Source: Paenibacillus dendritiformis (lineage in GTDB: Bacteria; Bacillota; Bacilli; Paenibacillales; Paenibacillaceae). Taken from it: a DNA stretch of 64,000 bases. Positions 1 to 7,517 of this stretch are shown in pieces; within the stretch, counting starts at the first letter, position 1, and each line of letters starts with the position of its first letter. Position numbers and translations under genes: made by a program. The DNA lies in contig NZ_AP025344.1 in the NCBI RefSeq assembly GCF_021654795.1, positions 4,712,501 to 4,776,500 of the forward strand. Direction: 5' to 3'. The notes beneath the pieces were generated by a model that ran no database searches, was not told the origin of the DNA, and saw nothing but the letters and a program-made list of their open reading frames with translations.

Positions 1-139
1 GCCTGCTGCCGCTGCGAAGACGGAGGGCGCAGTACGGCGCAATCGCGTCCGCTGCCGCCTCGGCATCCAGCACCGGCATACCTGGGAAGATCTCCTCAAG
101 CCGCCGCATCACGCCTTGCCGAATCTCGGCACTGTGCAC
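1..139 (-). CDS. N-terminal fragment of phage tail-type protein (partial)
   Basis: The reading frame runs off the left edge of the window, so only about 46 codons are visible. It starts with GTG at 139, preceded by a GGGGGGAG ribosome binding site. The visible residues (VHSAEIRQGVMRRLEEIFPG, then a short acidic and alanine stretch) resemble the N-terminus of small phage tail-terminator-like proteins (DUF6838 type): a short helix, then a region beginning with a Pro-Val-Leu. It lies downstream of an ArpU-like phage regulator on the same strand, which fits a prophage remnant. The family assignment is tentative because the conserved C-terminal part is outside the window. Confidence 0.4.
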   Translation of the reverse strand, partial: MHSAEIRQGVMRRLEEIFPGMPVLDAEAAADAIAPYCALRLRSGSR

Positions 140-193
140 ATTTTCTCCCCCCCTGCAATCCGGCGTACCTGTGAAGCAGTCACTGCATCCTCT

Positions 194-235
194 CCAAAAA
201 CAAAGACCACCCGGAATCATCATCCGAATGGTCTC
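194..235 (-). terminator. intrinsic terminator
   Basis: Read on the minus strand, GAGACCA and TGGTCT flank an inner CGG/CCG pairing, and the hairpin is followed by TTTGTTTTT. It closes a roughly 230-base stretch that has no convincing ORF. Confidence 0.55.
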
Positions 236-464
236 TACTCATGGCTTGTCCACGTTCCGCCTTAACCGCGGGTCCGGTGGCACACCACTTCACACTACTA
301 TCTTATCACCGGAAGCCGCCCGTCTGCGTGCCACCATCCGGCCAAATCGAGGACAGGCGGCAGGCCTGAGACGGATTGACGGTGCCATGGCATTCGGGAA
401 GATTCAAAACAGCCGTTCACTTCCAGTTCAGGAAGCTCCATTGCACCAACTCATTCATGCCGAT
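236..464 (-). other. non-coding stretch between two terminators, possible small RNA
   Basis: There is no ORF with a ribosome binding site on either strand. On the minus strand it contains a small GTGG-TGTG-CCAC hairpin followed by ACCCGCGG, and it ends at the terminator at 194-235. This could be a prophage-encoded small RNA, a leader for the downstream phage gene, or simply decayed sequence. Nothing here is diagnostic of a known RNA family. Confidence 0.25.
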
Positions 465-502
465 CAAAAACGCCCGTCACGGAAATCCGCAACGAGCGTT
501 GG
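465..502 (-). terminator. intrinsic terminator after ArpU-like gene
   Basis: On the minus strand AACGCTCGT pairs with ACGGGCGTT (one G-U pair), followed by TTTTTGATC. It lies about 60 bases past the stop of the ArpU-like gene. Confidence 0.6.
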
Positions 503-562
503 TTCGATCTAGCGATCGGTACATCAGTAATATACACTTCTTGATCCCACATCCTATTACCG

Positions 563-985
563 CTACTCCGCATACACTTCCAGCCCGAGCAGGAAAGCCA
601 GCTCCATTACCCCGCGTGCCTTGATGCGGCGGAAGGTGCGTTCGCTAACATTCATCTCATGGCAGAGCAAATAATCCGGCGTGCTGTTCTGCGGGCTGAG
701 GTAGCAGCGCTCGATCACGCCCCGCTCCGCCTCGCCCAGATGGGCAATCGCCTTGGTCACATTGTCATGGACGGTCTTCATATATTGCTCCCTCTCAACA
801 TTGTGGACCGCGGTCTCCTCGACTGGCTTCCCGACCTTGTGCGTCGTGCCGTGATAACGGGGAATATAAGCCAGCGTCGTCCGCATCTCCCGCCGTACGG
901 CACCGGCCTTGCGGTACAGCTTCGCCACAGCCAACACCGATTCCACCCGCTTGCGCGTCTCTGCCCGATTAATGGTTGCCAACAT
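563..985 (-). CDS. ArpU-family phage transcriptional regulator
   Basis: This 140-residue protein matches the size and build of the ArpU family. These are small sigma-like activators of late prophage genes, related in role to Xpf of the defective phage PBSX. The N-terminal two thirds is helical. The C-terminal part contains a sigma-70 region-4-like helix-turn-helix: SPQNSTPDYLLCHEMNVSER followed by TFRRIKARG. The ATG at 985 has a GGGGAG site eight bases upstream. Its upstream region carries a TCGTTATTTA element that recurs in the divergent xre promoter region, so the Xre repressor may control it. The structural genes it would normally activate are missing, except for a fragment at the window edge, so the prophage seems decayed or truncated here. 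Family call from pattern recognition only. Confidence 0.75.
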   Translation of the reverse strand: MLATINRAETRKRVESVLAVAKLYRKAGAVRREMRTTLAYIPRYHGTTHKVGKPVEETAVHNVEREQYMKTVHDNVTKAIAHLGEAERGVIERCYLSPQNSTPDYLLCHEMNVSERTFRRIKARGVMELAFLLGLEVYAE

Positions 986-1003
986 CGTGAACCACTCCCC
1001 AAT

Positions 1004-1013
1004 TCGTTATTTA
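1004..1013. promoter_or_regulatory. TCGTTATTTA half-site, candidate Xre operator
   Basis: These ten bases are identical to the left arm and first spacer bases of the palindrome at 1141-1159. The site lies just upstream of the ArpU-like gene start. Together the two sites suggest that the divergent promoters share a repressor. Confidence 0.4.
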
Positions 1014-1140
1014 TAAAATAAAATAAATATAAAAAACTTTAAAAAGTTATTAAAAACAACAATCAGAAAATAATAAGGGTTCATGCTGGCTGTCTAAACC
1101 AACCATCCCAAATCCCCTCAACCTAGGAAAAAGACCTCTT

Positions 1141-1159
1141 TCGTTATTTACAATAACGA
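1141..1159. promoter_or_regulatory. perfect inverted repeat, candidate Xre/ImmR-type operator
   Basis: TCGTTATT-TAC-AATAACGA is a perfect 8-bp inverted repeat with a 3-base spacer, in the AT-rich region between the divergent ArpU-like and xre genes. It is typical of a phage CI/ImmR-class operator. The regulator is inferred from position only. Confidence 0.5.
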
Positions 1160-1203
1160 TCTATACTGAAAGAAATATATTTTCAACAACATGCACCAAA
1201 CTG

Positions 1204-1232
1204 TTGAGAACAAATGTTCGCAATGTTATACT
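1204..1232 (+). promoter_or_regulatory. sigma-A promoter of xre-immA with overlapping LexA (DinR) box
   Basis: TTGAGA (1204-1209), a 17-base spacer and TATACT (1227-1232) form a near-consensus sigma-A promoter. The sequence AGAACAAATGTTCG at 1207-1220 overlaps the -35 and spacer. It matches the Gram-positive SOS box (GAAC-N4-GTTC; consensus CGAACATATGTTCG) at 12 of 14 positions. LexA bound here would block RNA polymerase, placing the xre-immA pair under DNA-damage control. Confidence 0.65.
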
Positions 1233-1308
1233 GCAAGCATACCATACCGCCGAAGTGAGCGTCAACGATGAATTGATGCTCATATATTAAAGGACGAGGG
1301 TGATAACG

Positions 1309-1740
1309 ATGACTGGCAAGAACAGAGAAGTGATGGGTTCACGAATCAAGCAGCTCCGCTTGAAGCACGGCCTCTCCCAGGATGACGTCGCCCATGCGCT
1401 CGGGATGAAGCGCGCCAATGTGGCCAACTATGAAGCGGGACGCACGACGCCGCCGAGCGATATTATCGGACGCCTGGCCGATATGCTGCACACCTCTGCC
1501 GACTATCTGCTCGGGCGGACGGACAACCCGCTCGCGCTGCATGCGGCGGGCACGATACCGGAATGGGCCACCGCCAAGGACAAGCGTGATTTCCGCAAAA
1601 TGCTGGAGGAAGATCCGGAGGTGATGTTCGACGGCGTGCCGATGGACGAAGACGACCGCGAACGGGTGATTCAAGTGCTGGAAGCCTTGTTCTGGGATGC
1701 GAAGAAGAGGAACAAACGGAAGCCGAAGCGAACGGAATGA
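1309..1740 (+). CDS. XRE-family phage repressor
   Basis: This 143-residue protein has an N-terminal HTH_3/XRE DNA-binding domain at about residues 9-63 (IKQLRLKHGLSQDDVAHALG, then NVANYEAGR). A short acidic C-terminal part follows (AKDKRDFRKMLEEDPEVMFD). It is built like ImmR of ICEBs1 and Xre of PBSX, which hold a mobile element dormant. The ATG at 1309 is preferred over the in-frame GTG at 1300 because the GGACGAGGG site lies 8-9 bases before it. The immA-type gene follows within 35 bases on the same strand. In ImmR-ImmA systems the protease cleaves the repressor after DNA damage; that mechanism is inferred here from the pairing and the LexA box. Confidence 0.85.
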   Translation: MTGKNREVMGSRIKQLRLKHGLSQDDVAHALGMKRANVANYEAGRTTPPSDIIGRLADMLHTSADYLLGRTDNPLALHAAGTIPEWATAKDKRDFRKMLEEDPEVMFDGVPMDEDDRERVIQVLEALFWDAKKRNKRKPKRTE

Positions 1741-1773
1741 ACATTCGAACCTTGAAACCGCGGGGTGCATGGC

Positions 1774-2235
1774 ATGGATGTTGAGAACATCGTAAGCAAG
1801 CTGATTCGGAAATACAAAACGAACTGTCCTTTTCAACTGGCGCAGCGGCTGAACATAATCGTCAAGCAAGCGCGGCTCGGCAATTCGACGCGCGGATTCT
1901 ATTACCGCAAGCTGCGCCGACGCTATATCGTGATCAATACCGATCTGCCGTTCGAGTGGCAGCGCTTCGTCTGCGCGCATGAGCTCGCCCACGACCGGCT
2001 GCATACGGGAACCGGCCATTTTTTCATCGAGCGGAACACGCTGTTCTCCGTCGGCAAATTCGAGCGGCAGGCGAACGAGTTCGCGCTCCGGCTGCTCCTG
2101 GACAGCACCGAGGCGCTGCCCGGCGACACGAAGGAGAGCTACTGCATGCGGCATGGCATTCCGCCTGATGTCGCGAAGTTCCTTCCTGACGGCGACGCGA
2201 ATGACATTGAGCGGGAGCATGACGCAGCCCTCTAG
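1774..2235 (+). CDS. ImmA/IrrE-family metallopeptidase (XkdA-like)
   Basis: This 153-residue protein carries the zinc-peptidase signature HELAH at residues 69-73 (context CAHELAHDRLH). A downstream FERQANEFALRLLL helix supplies the third, acidic ligand, as in Peptidase_M78 (ImmA, XkdA). The family cleaves the cognate phage or ICE repressor. The ATG at 1774 sits nine bases past a GGGG site; an in-frame GTG at 1765 is the alternative. It forms a two-gene operon with the XRE repressor. All motif residues are intact, so the immunity switch could still be functional although the rest of the prophage appears lost. The sequence between its stop and 2388 contains nothing recognisable except the ribosome binding site of the next gene. 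Confidence 0.88.
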   Translation: MDVENIVSKLIRKYKTNCPFQLAQRLNIIVKQARLGNSTRGFYYRKLRRRYIVINTDLPFEWQRFVCAHELAHDRLHTGTGHFFIERNTLFSVGKFERQANEFALRLLLDSTEALPGDTKESYCMRHGIPPDVAKFLPDGDANDIEREHDAAL

Positions 2236-2387
2236 GCAAAAAAATCAGAAACCGGTACGAATGCCGTGGCCTTTTATAGGTGAATCCCATAAGATGTGGC
2301 ATCTGATGATTAGGTATGTGCCGGGCGAGCGGAGCCAGCAATCTCCGCCCCCATGCCGCAACTATATGAGAGAGGTGATTCCCTTAC

Positions 2388-3353
2388 ATGAAGGCGCTGG
2401 TTACCGGTGTCTCCGGGTTTGTCGGAAGCCATATGGCGGAATATTTGCTGGATCGGGGCGTTGAGGTCGTCGGAACGATCCGCAACCGGAGCCGAATGGA
2501 GCATATCCGCCATATCGAATCCATGATTCATCTGGTCGAGTGCGAGCTGCGCGATCCGTTCTCGGTCGAGACGCTGCTGACGCAGGAAAAGCCGGATTTG
2601 ATTTTCCATCTGGCGGCGCAGAGCTTCGTCCCGACCTCCTGGAATTCTCCCGTCGATACGATTACGAACAATGTGGCGGGGCAGCTCAATATTTTCGAGG
2701 CGGTCCGCCGCCACGATCTTGACTGCAAGATCCAGATCGCCTGTTCCAGCGAAGAATACGGCCATGTCGAGCCTCACGAGACGCCGATTACCGAGGACAA
2801 CCCGCTGCGGCCGCTGAGTCCGTATGCTGTGAGCAAGGCAGCACAAGATTATCTTGGTTACCAATATTTCAAAAGCTATGGTCTGCATGTGCTTCGCACC
2901 CGTACCTTCAACCATACGGGCCCTCGCCGGGGCGAGCAGTTCGTGACGTCCAACTTCGCCAAGCAGATTGCCGAGATCGAGAAGGGGCTTCGGGCGCCGG
3001 TCGTCCATGTCGGCAACCTGAACGCGAAGCGGGACTTTACCGACGTGCGGGATGTCGTGCGGGCCTATTGGCTTGCTCTGGAGAAAGGCGAACCCGGCGA
3101 ATGCTACAATATCGCCTCCGGATCCTGCGTCACGATTCGCGAGATGCTGAACCTGCTGCTCTCCTTCAGCAGTGTCAACATCGACATCGTTACGGATCCG
3201 AGCCGGATGCGGCCGTCGGATGTGGAGATTTTGCTGGGCGATAACACCAAATTCTCCCGGCAGACGGGCTGGAAGCCGGAGATCCCGCTGGAACGGACGC
3301 TGGAGGATTTGCTGAACTACTGGCGCGAACGGGCAGGCAAGCAAGCATTATAA
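2388..3353 (+). CDS. GDP-6-deoxymannose reductase / GDP-mannose dehydratase family SDR
   Basis: This 321-residue extended short-chain dehydrogenase has an N-terminal NAD(P)-binding GVSGFVGSHM (GxxGxxG) and the catalytic pair SSEEYG and YAVSK. Substrate-loop motifs are FNHTGPRRGEQFVTSNFAKQ and RDFTDVRDVVRAYW. The overall pattern is closer to Rmd (GDP-4-keto-6-deoxymannose reductase, as in Aneurinibacillus) than to full-length Gmd, which is longer. The PRRGE motif, however, is Gmd-like. Rmd reduces GDP-4-keto-6-deoxymannose to GDP-D-rhamnose; Gmd makes that keto intermediate from GDP-mannose. AGAGAGGTG precedes the ATG. It lies next to the prophage edge, 45 kb from the guanylyltransferase at 48156 and 36 kb from the aminotransferase at 39056. 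It may supply the glycosylation island, but no operon link exists. Confidence 0.75.
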   Translation: MKALVTGVSGFVGSHMAEYLLDRGVEVVGTIRNRSRMEHIRHIESMIHLVECELRDPFSVETLLTQEKPDLIFHLAAQSFVPTSWNSPVDTITNNVAGQLNIFEAVRRHDLDCKIQIACSSEEYGHVEPHETPITEDNPLRPLSPYAVSKAAQDYLGYQYFKSYGLHVLRTRTFNHTGPRRGEQFVTSNFAKQIAEIEKGLRAPVVHVGNLNAKRDFTDVRDVVRAYWLALEKGEPGECYNIASGSCVTIREMLNLLLSFSSVNIDIVTDPSRMRPSDVEILLGDNTKFSRQTGWKPEIPLERTLEDLLNYWRERAGKQAL

Positions 3354-3412
3354 GAAGAACCGGAGTCGCCATCCCGGCGGCTCCGGCATCGAAAATGAAG
3401 CATGACGAGCAG

Positions 3413-3450
3413 CCGTTTCCCGACCGGCAGGTTATCGGGAAGCGGTTTTT
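3413..3450 (+). terminator. intrinsic terminator after the SDR gene
   Basis: CCGTTTCCCGA pairs with TCGGGAAGCGG (one G-U pair) and is followed by TTTTTCTC. A second hairpin at about 3360-3386, without a T run, precedes it. Confidence 0.7.
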
Positions 3451-3544
3451 CTCGTATCCGCCTATGCAGCATGGCCTGAAAACCAAAAAAGGCCCCGGTC
3501 GCAGCGACCAAGGCAAAAGTAGTAAAAGGTTATGAAGAAAAAAT

Positions 3545-3618
3545 TGGAGCGGGTGATGGGAATCGAACCCACGCTGCTGGCTTGGGAAGCCAGCGTTCTA
3601 CCATTGAACTACACCCGC
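3545..3618 (-). tRNA. tRNA-Gly (CCC)
   Basis: This 74-base cloverleaf on the minus strand starts GCGGGTGTAGTTCAATGG and ends with an encoded CCA. The anticodon stem CTGGC/GCCAG encloses the 7-base loop TTCCCAA, giving anticodon CCC for the GGG codon. The T arm carries GGTTCGATTCC. It lies about 60 bases downstream of tRNA-Pro on the same strand, probably in one transcript. Confidence 0.92.
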
Positions 3619-3681
3619 AGAGGCCAAAAAACACACCCAGATCCCGCAAAAACTGACCGAGTGTGTCCAATCAACAACAGA

Positions 3682-3758
3682 TGGTCGGGACGACACGATT
3701 TGAACATGCGACCCCCTGGTCCCAAACCAGGTGCTCTACCAAGCTGAGCTACGTCCCG
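3682..3758 (-). tRNA. tRNA-Pro (TGG)
   Basis: This 77-base cloverleaf on the minus strand begins CGGGACGTAGCTCAGC and ends ACCA (CCA encoded). The anticodon stem CCTGG/CCAGG closes the loop TTTGGGA, giving anticodon TGG. It is transcribed ahead of tRNA-Gly. Confidence 0.93.
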
Positions 3759-3895
3759 AAACAAAGTAACTTTTGACAAGAATTAATATACCATATAGTT
3801 GAGTATCATGCAAGCCAATTTACAAAAAAATGAACCGGTAAAATCAGCCATCCCGAACCGCCCGGGTCACGGGAAAATGACGGCCGCATCGCTCT

Positions 3896-4558
3896 TTAAG
3901 AGTCGACGAGGCCGTTCTCCAGGGCGTACCGCGTCAACTGCACGCGATTCTCCAGATGAAGCTTCTGCAAAATATTTTTCAGATGATTTTTGACCGTATG
4001 CTCGGATAAAGAAAATTGGGCGGCAATCTCCTTGTTCGACTCGCCCCTGGCCACCCGCTCCAATATTTCGCGCTCCCGCATCGTGAGCGGGGAATGCGCC
4101 GGCGCTTTGCTGTTCTTGGTGGAGAATTCCTGCAAAATGCGAAAAGCCAGTTCCTTCGACATGGGCGCCTCGTCAATGGCGATCGCCCGCAAATACTCGT
4201 GCCATGCCGATGGCTGCAAGTTTTTGAGAAGATAGCCTTGGGCTCCTTTTTTCAACGCCTCGAACAAATGGGTAATATCGTCGGATACGGTTACCATGAC
4301 AATTTTGACATAAGGGAACCGCTCCTTAATATGCTTGGTCGCTTCCAGCCCGTCCATCACCGGCATCGAGATATCCATCAGGATCATATCCGGCATGACC
4401 GTCTCGGTCATCGCAATCGCTTCTTCTCCATTCACCGCCTCGCCCACGATGGCGAAGGAGGGATCGATCGCCAATATATCCCGCATCCCTTCCCGCGCAT
4501 GCGCATGATCGTCTGCGATCAACACGCGGAACACCGGTTGTCCTCCCATATTCTTCAT
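3896..4558 (-). CDS. NarL/LuxR-family response regulator
   Basis: This 220-residue regulator has an N-terminal receiver domain (FRVLIADDHAHAREGM; phospho-acceptor Asp in MILMDISMPVMDG; VMVTVSDD; conserved Lys in KKGAQGYLLK). A C-terminal LuxR HTH follows (LTMREREILERVARGESNKE, then HTVKNHLKNI). ATG 4558 is chosen because AGAGGAAGGGG sits directly before it and earlier in-frame starts would lie inside the kinase gene. It is paired with the kinase ending 20 bases upstream. As in LiaR, DegU or NreC systems, phosphorylation should make it dimerise and bind DNA. The target genes and signal are not evident from the sequence. Confidence 0.9.
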   Translation of the reverse strand: MKNMGGQPVFRVLIADDHAHAREGMRDILAIDPSFAIVGEAVNGEEAIAMTETVMPDMILMDISMPVMDGLEATKHIKERFPYVKIVMVTVSDDITHLFEALKKGAQGYLLKNLQPSAWHEYLRAIAIDEAPMSKELAFRILQEFSTKNSKAPAHSPLTMREREILERVARGESNKEIAAQFSLSEHTVKNHLKNILQKLHLENRVQLTRYALENGLVDS

Positions 4559-4578
4559 CCCCTTCCTCTCGCTTGATC

Positions 4579-5430
4579 CTACCGCGCCCCGGCCAGCCGT
4601 TCGGCGGCACCGCGCTTCGAGACGCGCATAATCGTCTGTCCGGACTCCCGCCTCATCTCGAAATGCCAGCCCAGCGTCCTGGCCCGATCCCGGAGCATTT
4701 TCAATCCGTACTTCCCGGCCGCGGCGCAAGGATCGCCCGCGAACCCCGTGCCGTCATCCCGCACCTCGCATTCGAAGCCATCCCCATGGAGCCGCCCAAT
4801 GACTCGCACATGCTTCGCGTCCGCATGCTTCCTCACATTGGTCAATGCTTCCCGCACGCAGGAGAACAAAGCAATCTTCTCCTTAATCGTCAGCGATTCT
4901 TCCGGGATGGACCAGGCGACATCCATCTCCCACTCCGTATCTTTATGAATATCCTCGATCATCTGCATGAACGGATGCGACCAGGTAAAATCCTTTTCCT
5001 GGGGTACGGTCCGCAGGTTGGCAATCGCTTGCCGCACATCGTCATACACATGCCGGACCGTCTGACGGAGCTTATCCAGCTGACCCTGCTTCTCCTCCGG
5101 GGGGCATGACTCCAGCCGGTCGATTTTGACCGACAGCATGAACAACGATTGCGAGATGCCGTCATGCAGCTCCTGGGCCAGCCGCTCCCGTTCCTCCAGC
5201 GCCGCCGTCATCCGCTGCTCCCGCCGGAGCGTCGCCTGCGTATCGTCCAGCTTCTTGAACAGGCGCGTCAGCAGCGTCGCCGATACGATGAACACGATGA
5301 TCGGAGCCAATATATTGCCCATGTCCATCGACAAATAAGGAAGCAAAAAGGAATGTCTGACATATTCCCATAGCCCGATCGTCAATGTCGGAATCCATAA
5401 TATCAACCGCTTAATCATCTTGTCGCTCAT
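4579..5430 (-). CDS. NarL-type sensor histidine kinase (HisKA_3)
   Basis: This 283-residue membrane kinase has two hydrophobic segments at about residues 8-23 and 35-55 with almost no extracytoplasmic loop. A short coiled coil follows, then the dimerisation and phosphoacceptor helix ELHDGISQSL (His is the phosphate acceptor) and a HATPase_c domain (REALTNVRKHADA, DDGTGF). The very small sensor region resembles LiaS/VraS-type intramembrane-sensing kinases that respond to envelope stress. That similarity is only architectural. ATG 5430 follows GGGGGGAT; a longer in-frame extension to 5553 is low-complexity and lacks a binding site. Co-transcribed with the response regulator. Confidence 0.88.
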   Translation of the reverse strand: MSDKMIKRLILWIPTLTIGLWEYVRHSFLLPYLSMDMGNILAPIIVFIVSATLLTRLFKKLDDTQATLRREQRMTAALEERERLAQELHDGISQSLFMLSVKIDRLESCPPEEKQGQLDKLRQTVRHVYDDVRQAIANLRTVPQEKDFTWSHPFMQMIEDIHKDTEWEMDVAWSIPEESLTIKEKIALFSCVREALTNVRKHADAKHVRVIGRLHGDGFECEVRDDGTGFAGDPCAAAGKYGLKMLRDRARTLGWHFEMRRESGQTIMRVSKRGAAERLAGAR

Positions 5431-5595
5431 TTGCGCATCCCCCCGCTCATTCTGCCGTCCAGACTCTGGCCCGCCGGATGATGCTCCCGTCTGCCGTTCT
5501 TGTCCCGCTCCCCTTCCCAGCAAAAAAGCATGAGATCCCGCATGGGAGCTCATGCCGCCTGCCTGCAGACAATGAGACGATGGCCGTGACTGTTC

Positions 5596-6597
5596 TCATT
5601 GCGATTGCGGCGCTGCCGTCGATTCCCGGACGATAATCTCCGAATTGAGACGGACGGTCCGGTTGGTGAGCGAGACGCCGTTCATCTGCTTGACGAGCAT
5701 GTCCACCGCCGCCTTCCCGATCTGCACGGCCGGCTGACGCATCGTGGTCAAACGCGGCCGCAGCTCGGAGGCAAGAACCTGATCGTCATACCCGACGATC
5801 GACATATGCTCCGGCACCCGCAGCCCCGCTTCTGTCAACGCGTTGATTGCGCCCAACGCCGTGAAGTCGTCGGCGGCGAACAAGGCCGTCGGCAGCTGCC
5901 CTTGATTCAGCCATTTGCGAACCGCCTGGTAACCGGATTCAATCGAGAACTCGCCCGGCTCCACCGCGAAGGGCTCCAAGCCTGCTTCCGCCAGCGCCTG
6001 CCTGAATCCGCGCTCCCGCTCGATCGAGCTGAGGAAGAAGTCCGGTCCCTGGATATGGGCGATGGAACGATGCCCCAGTTCGACGAGATGGCGGGTCGCT
6101 TCATAGCCTCCGGTAAAATTGTCGACGGTGACGCCGTGAACGTCCGGCTGCACGGTCTGATGATCGATGAGCACGAACGGAATATTCCGGTTCCGCAGCT
6201 CCGTCAAGTAGGACAATTCATGAATCGGCGACAGGAGGAGCAATCCATCAACCCGGTCCTCCTCGATAAAATCCCTCCCCACGCCTTCCTCCTGGGGATA
6301 ATTCGCGACTGACAAGGCAAGATAATATCCGTGATCCTTCAACAGCGAAGACACCGTTTGCACGATGCTGTCCAGGAACGAGTCCTGAAGCGTCGTGACA
6401 ATCATGCCGATGACTCCGGTTTTGCCTTTCGCCAAGCTTCGTGCCGCCGCATTCGGGTGATAGTCCAGTTCTTTCATCGCCTGCAGAACCTTTTGGCGAT
6501 TCTTTTCTCGAACAGTTTGAGCATTGTTCAAGACACGGGATACCGTTACGACAGACAAGCCAGCTTTTTTGGCCACATCAAAAATACTGACTTTCAT
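5596..6597 (-). CDS. LacI-family transcriptional regulator
   Basis: This 333-residue regulator has an N-terminal LacI HTH (VSIFDVAKKAGLSVVTVSRV) with hinge helix (AARSLAKGKT). A periplasmic-binding-like sugar-sensing domain follows from about residue 60 to the end (GVIGMIV, VDGLLLLSP, AADDFTALGAINAL, SIVGYDDQ). The ATG has a GGAGAG site upstream. No sugar transporter or catabolic gene is adjacent, so the effector is unknown. It is on the same strand as the downstream two-component genes, with about 165 bases between them. A LacI-type palindrome at 6667-6682 suggests autoregulation. Confidence 0.92.
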   Translation of the reverse strand: MKVSIFDVAKKAGLSVVTVSRVLNNAQTVREKNRQKVLQAMKELDYHPNAAARSLAKGKTGVIGMIVTTLQDSFLDSIVQTVSSLLKDHGYYLALSVANYPQEEGVGRDFIEEDRVDGLLLLSPIHELSYLTELRNRNIPFVLIDHQTVQPDVHGVTVDNFTGGYEATRHLVELGHRSIAHIQGPDFFLSSIERERGFRQALAEAGLEPFAVEPGEFSIESGYQAVRKWLNQGQLPTALFAADDFTALGAINALTEAGLRVPEHMSIVGYDDQVLASELRPRLTTMRQPAVQIGKAAVDMLVKQMNGVSLTNRTVRLNSEIIVRESTAAPQSQ

Positions 6598-6666
6598 ATC
6601 CTTCTCTCCTCATTGTCATCGTCATCCTGCAAGCCACATTGTTGTCATCTAGTATCCATAATAACC

Positions 6667-6682
6667 AATTTAGCGCTGCATT
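6667..6682. promoter_or_regulatory. candidate LacI-family operator
   Basis: AATTTAGCGCTGCATT is a partial palindrome centred on a CG-containing AGCGCT core, as is usual for LacI-family operators. It lies 70 bases upstream of the LacI gene, between it and the divergent YbjQ gene. No second copy was noticed. Confidence 0.3.
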
Positions 6683-6839
6683 CCAATAAAATCTGCGGCA
6701 ATCCGCTATTCATTTTGAGTATACTATGATTTACAATGAACTTGCGCCAATCGCCGCCTTGAAACGCAAGTCAAGTTGCGGCGTATTAGGTATATATAGG
6801 GTGGATGCATACATTTGCCCCGCGAAGGAGATGGTAAGC

Positions 6840-7166
6840 ATGATCGTTGCAACAACCGAAAATATCCCAAACTATGAAGTCACTGAAGTGCTTGGCACCG
6901 CATTTGGCGTCGTCGTCCGCGCCCGCGGCATCGGCGGAGACATTATGGCTTCCTTGAAAGGGTTGGTCGGCGGCGAAGTCAAGCAATATACCCAGATGAT
7001 CGAGGATGCCCGGCGTCAGGCAATGGATCGGATGATCGAGAACGCGCACGCGATGGGCGGGGATGCCATCACGATGATGCGCTTCGACAGCGGCGACGTC
7101 GCCCAGAATATGAGCGAGATCGTGGCTTACGGAACGGTCGTCAAGCTGAGACCGGCTCAGAGGTAA
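6840..7166 (+). CDS. YbjQ/UPF0145-family protein
   Basis: This 108-residue protein matches the YbjQ family (heavy-metal-binding-type fold). It has the conserved N-terminal NYEVTEVLGTAFGVVVRARG segment and the pattern ARRQAMDRMIENAHAMGGDAI, which ends with VAYGTVVKLRP. The family forms small soluble oligomers; its function is not established. ATG 6840 is chosen because AAGGAG lies nine bases upstream and the resulting length fits the family. Earlier in-frame ATGs give a non-conserved extension. A small membrane-protein gene follows after 7 bases, so the two are probably co-transcribed. Confidence 0.85.
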   Translation: MIVATTENIPNYEVTEVLGTAFGVVVRARGIGGDIMASLKGLVGGEVKQYTQMIEDARRQAMDRMIENAHAMGGDAITMMRFDSGDVAQNMSEIVAYGTVVKLRPAQR

Positions 7167-7173
7167 GGACCTT

Positions 7174-7425
7174 ATGTGGGTAGTGATAGGTACGGCGTTA
7201 GTCGTATACGGGCTCCCTCTGCTTGGCCTGATCATCCTCATCATCATCGGCAAAACCTATTATGACAAGCGGTACAAGCAAGTCGACAATCCTCGCGACG
7301 CGATCGGCATCAACGCCGATTATGCTCCGACCAAGGAAATTTTTATCGATCCGCGCGACGGTTATAAATACCAGGTATACTACAATGCGAAAACGGGCCA
7401 AAGACAATATATCCGCATGGATTGA
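7174..7425 (+). CDS. small single-pass membrane protein
   Basis: This 83-residue protein has one hydrophobic N-terminal segment (about residues 2-26, very rich in Ile, Leu and Val). A charged tail follows, containing DPRDGYKYQVYYNAKTGQRQ. The orientation is probably N-out with a cytoplasmic tail, from the positive residues after the segment. I do not recognise a family. AAGGA precedes the ATG, and the gene starts seven bases after the YbjQ gene, so the two likely work together at the membrane. Confidence 0.7.
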   Translation: MWVVIGTALVVYGLPLLGLIILIIIGKTYYDKRYKQVDNPRDAIGINADYAPTKEIFIDPRDGYKYQVYYNAKTGQRQYIRMD

Positions 7426-7463
7426 CGAACGATTGAAGAACGCCCCGCACAGCATTGCGTCAT

Positions 7464-7500
7464 GAAAAAACAGCCCGCATCCCTGTTTTGGGAGCGGGCC
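7464..7500 (-). terminator. intrinsic terminator after aldolase-family gene
   Basis: On the minus strand GGCCCGCTCCC pairs with GGGATGCGGGC (one bulge), followed by TGTTTTTTC. It lies between two convergent genes and may serve both. Confidence 0.75.
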
Positions 7501-7517
7501 GTCTGCATGTTATTTCA

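Noticed and set aside
236..300. T-box-like ACCCGCGG near a terminator
   Set aside because: The AGGGTGG-ACCGCGG block is not present in order, and there is no amino-acid gene downstream.
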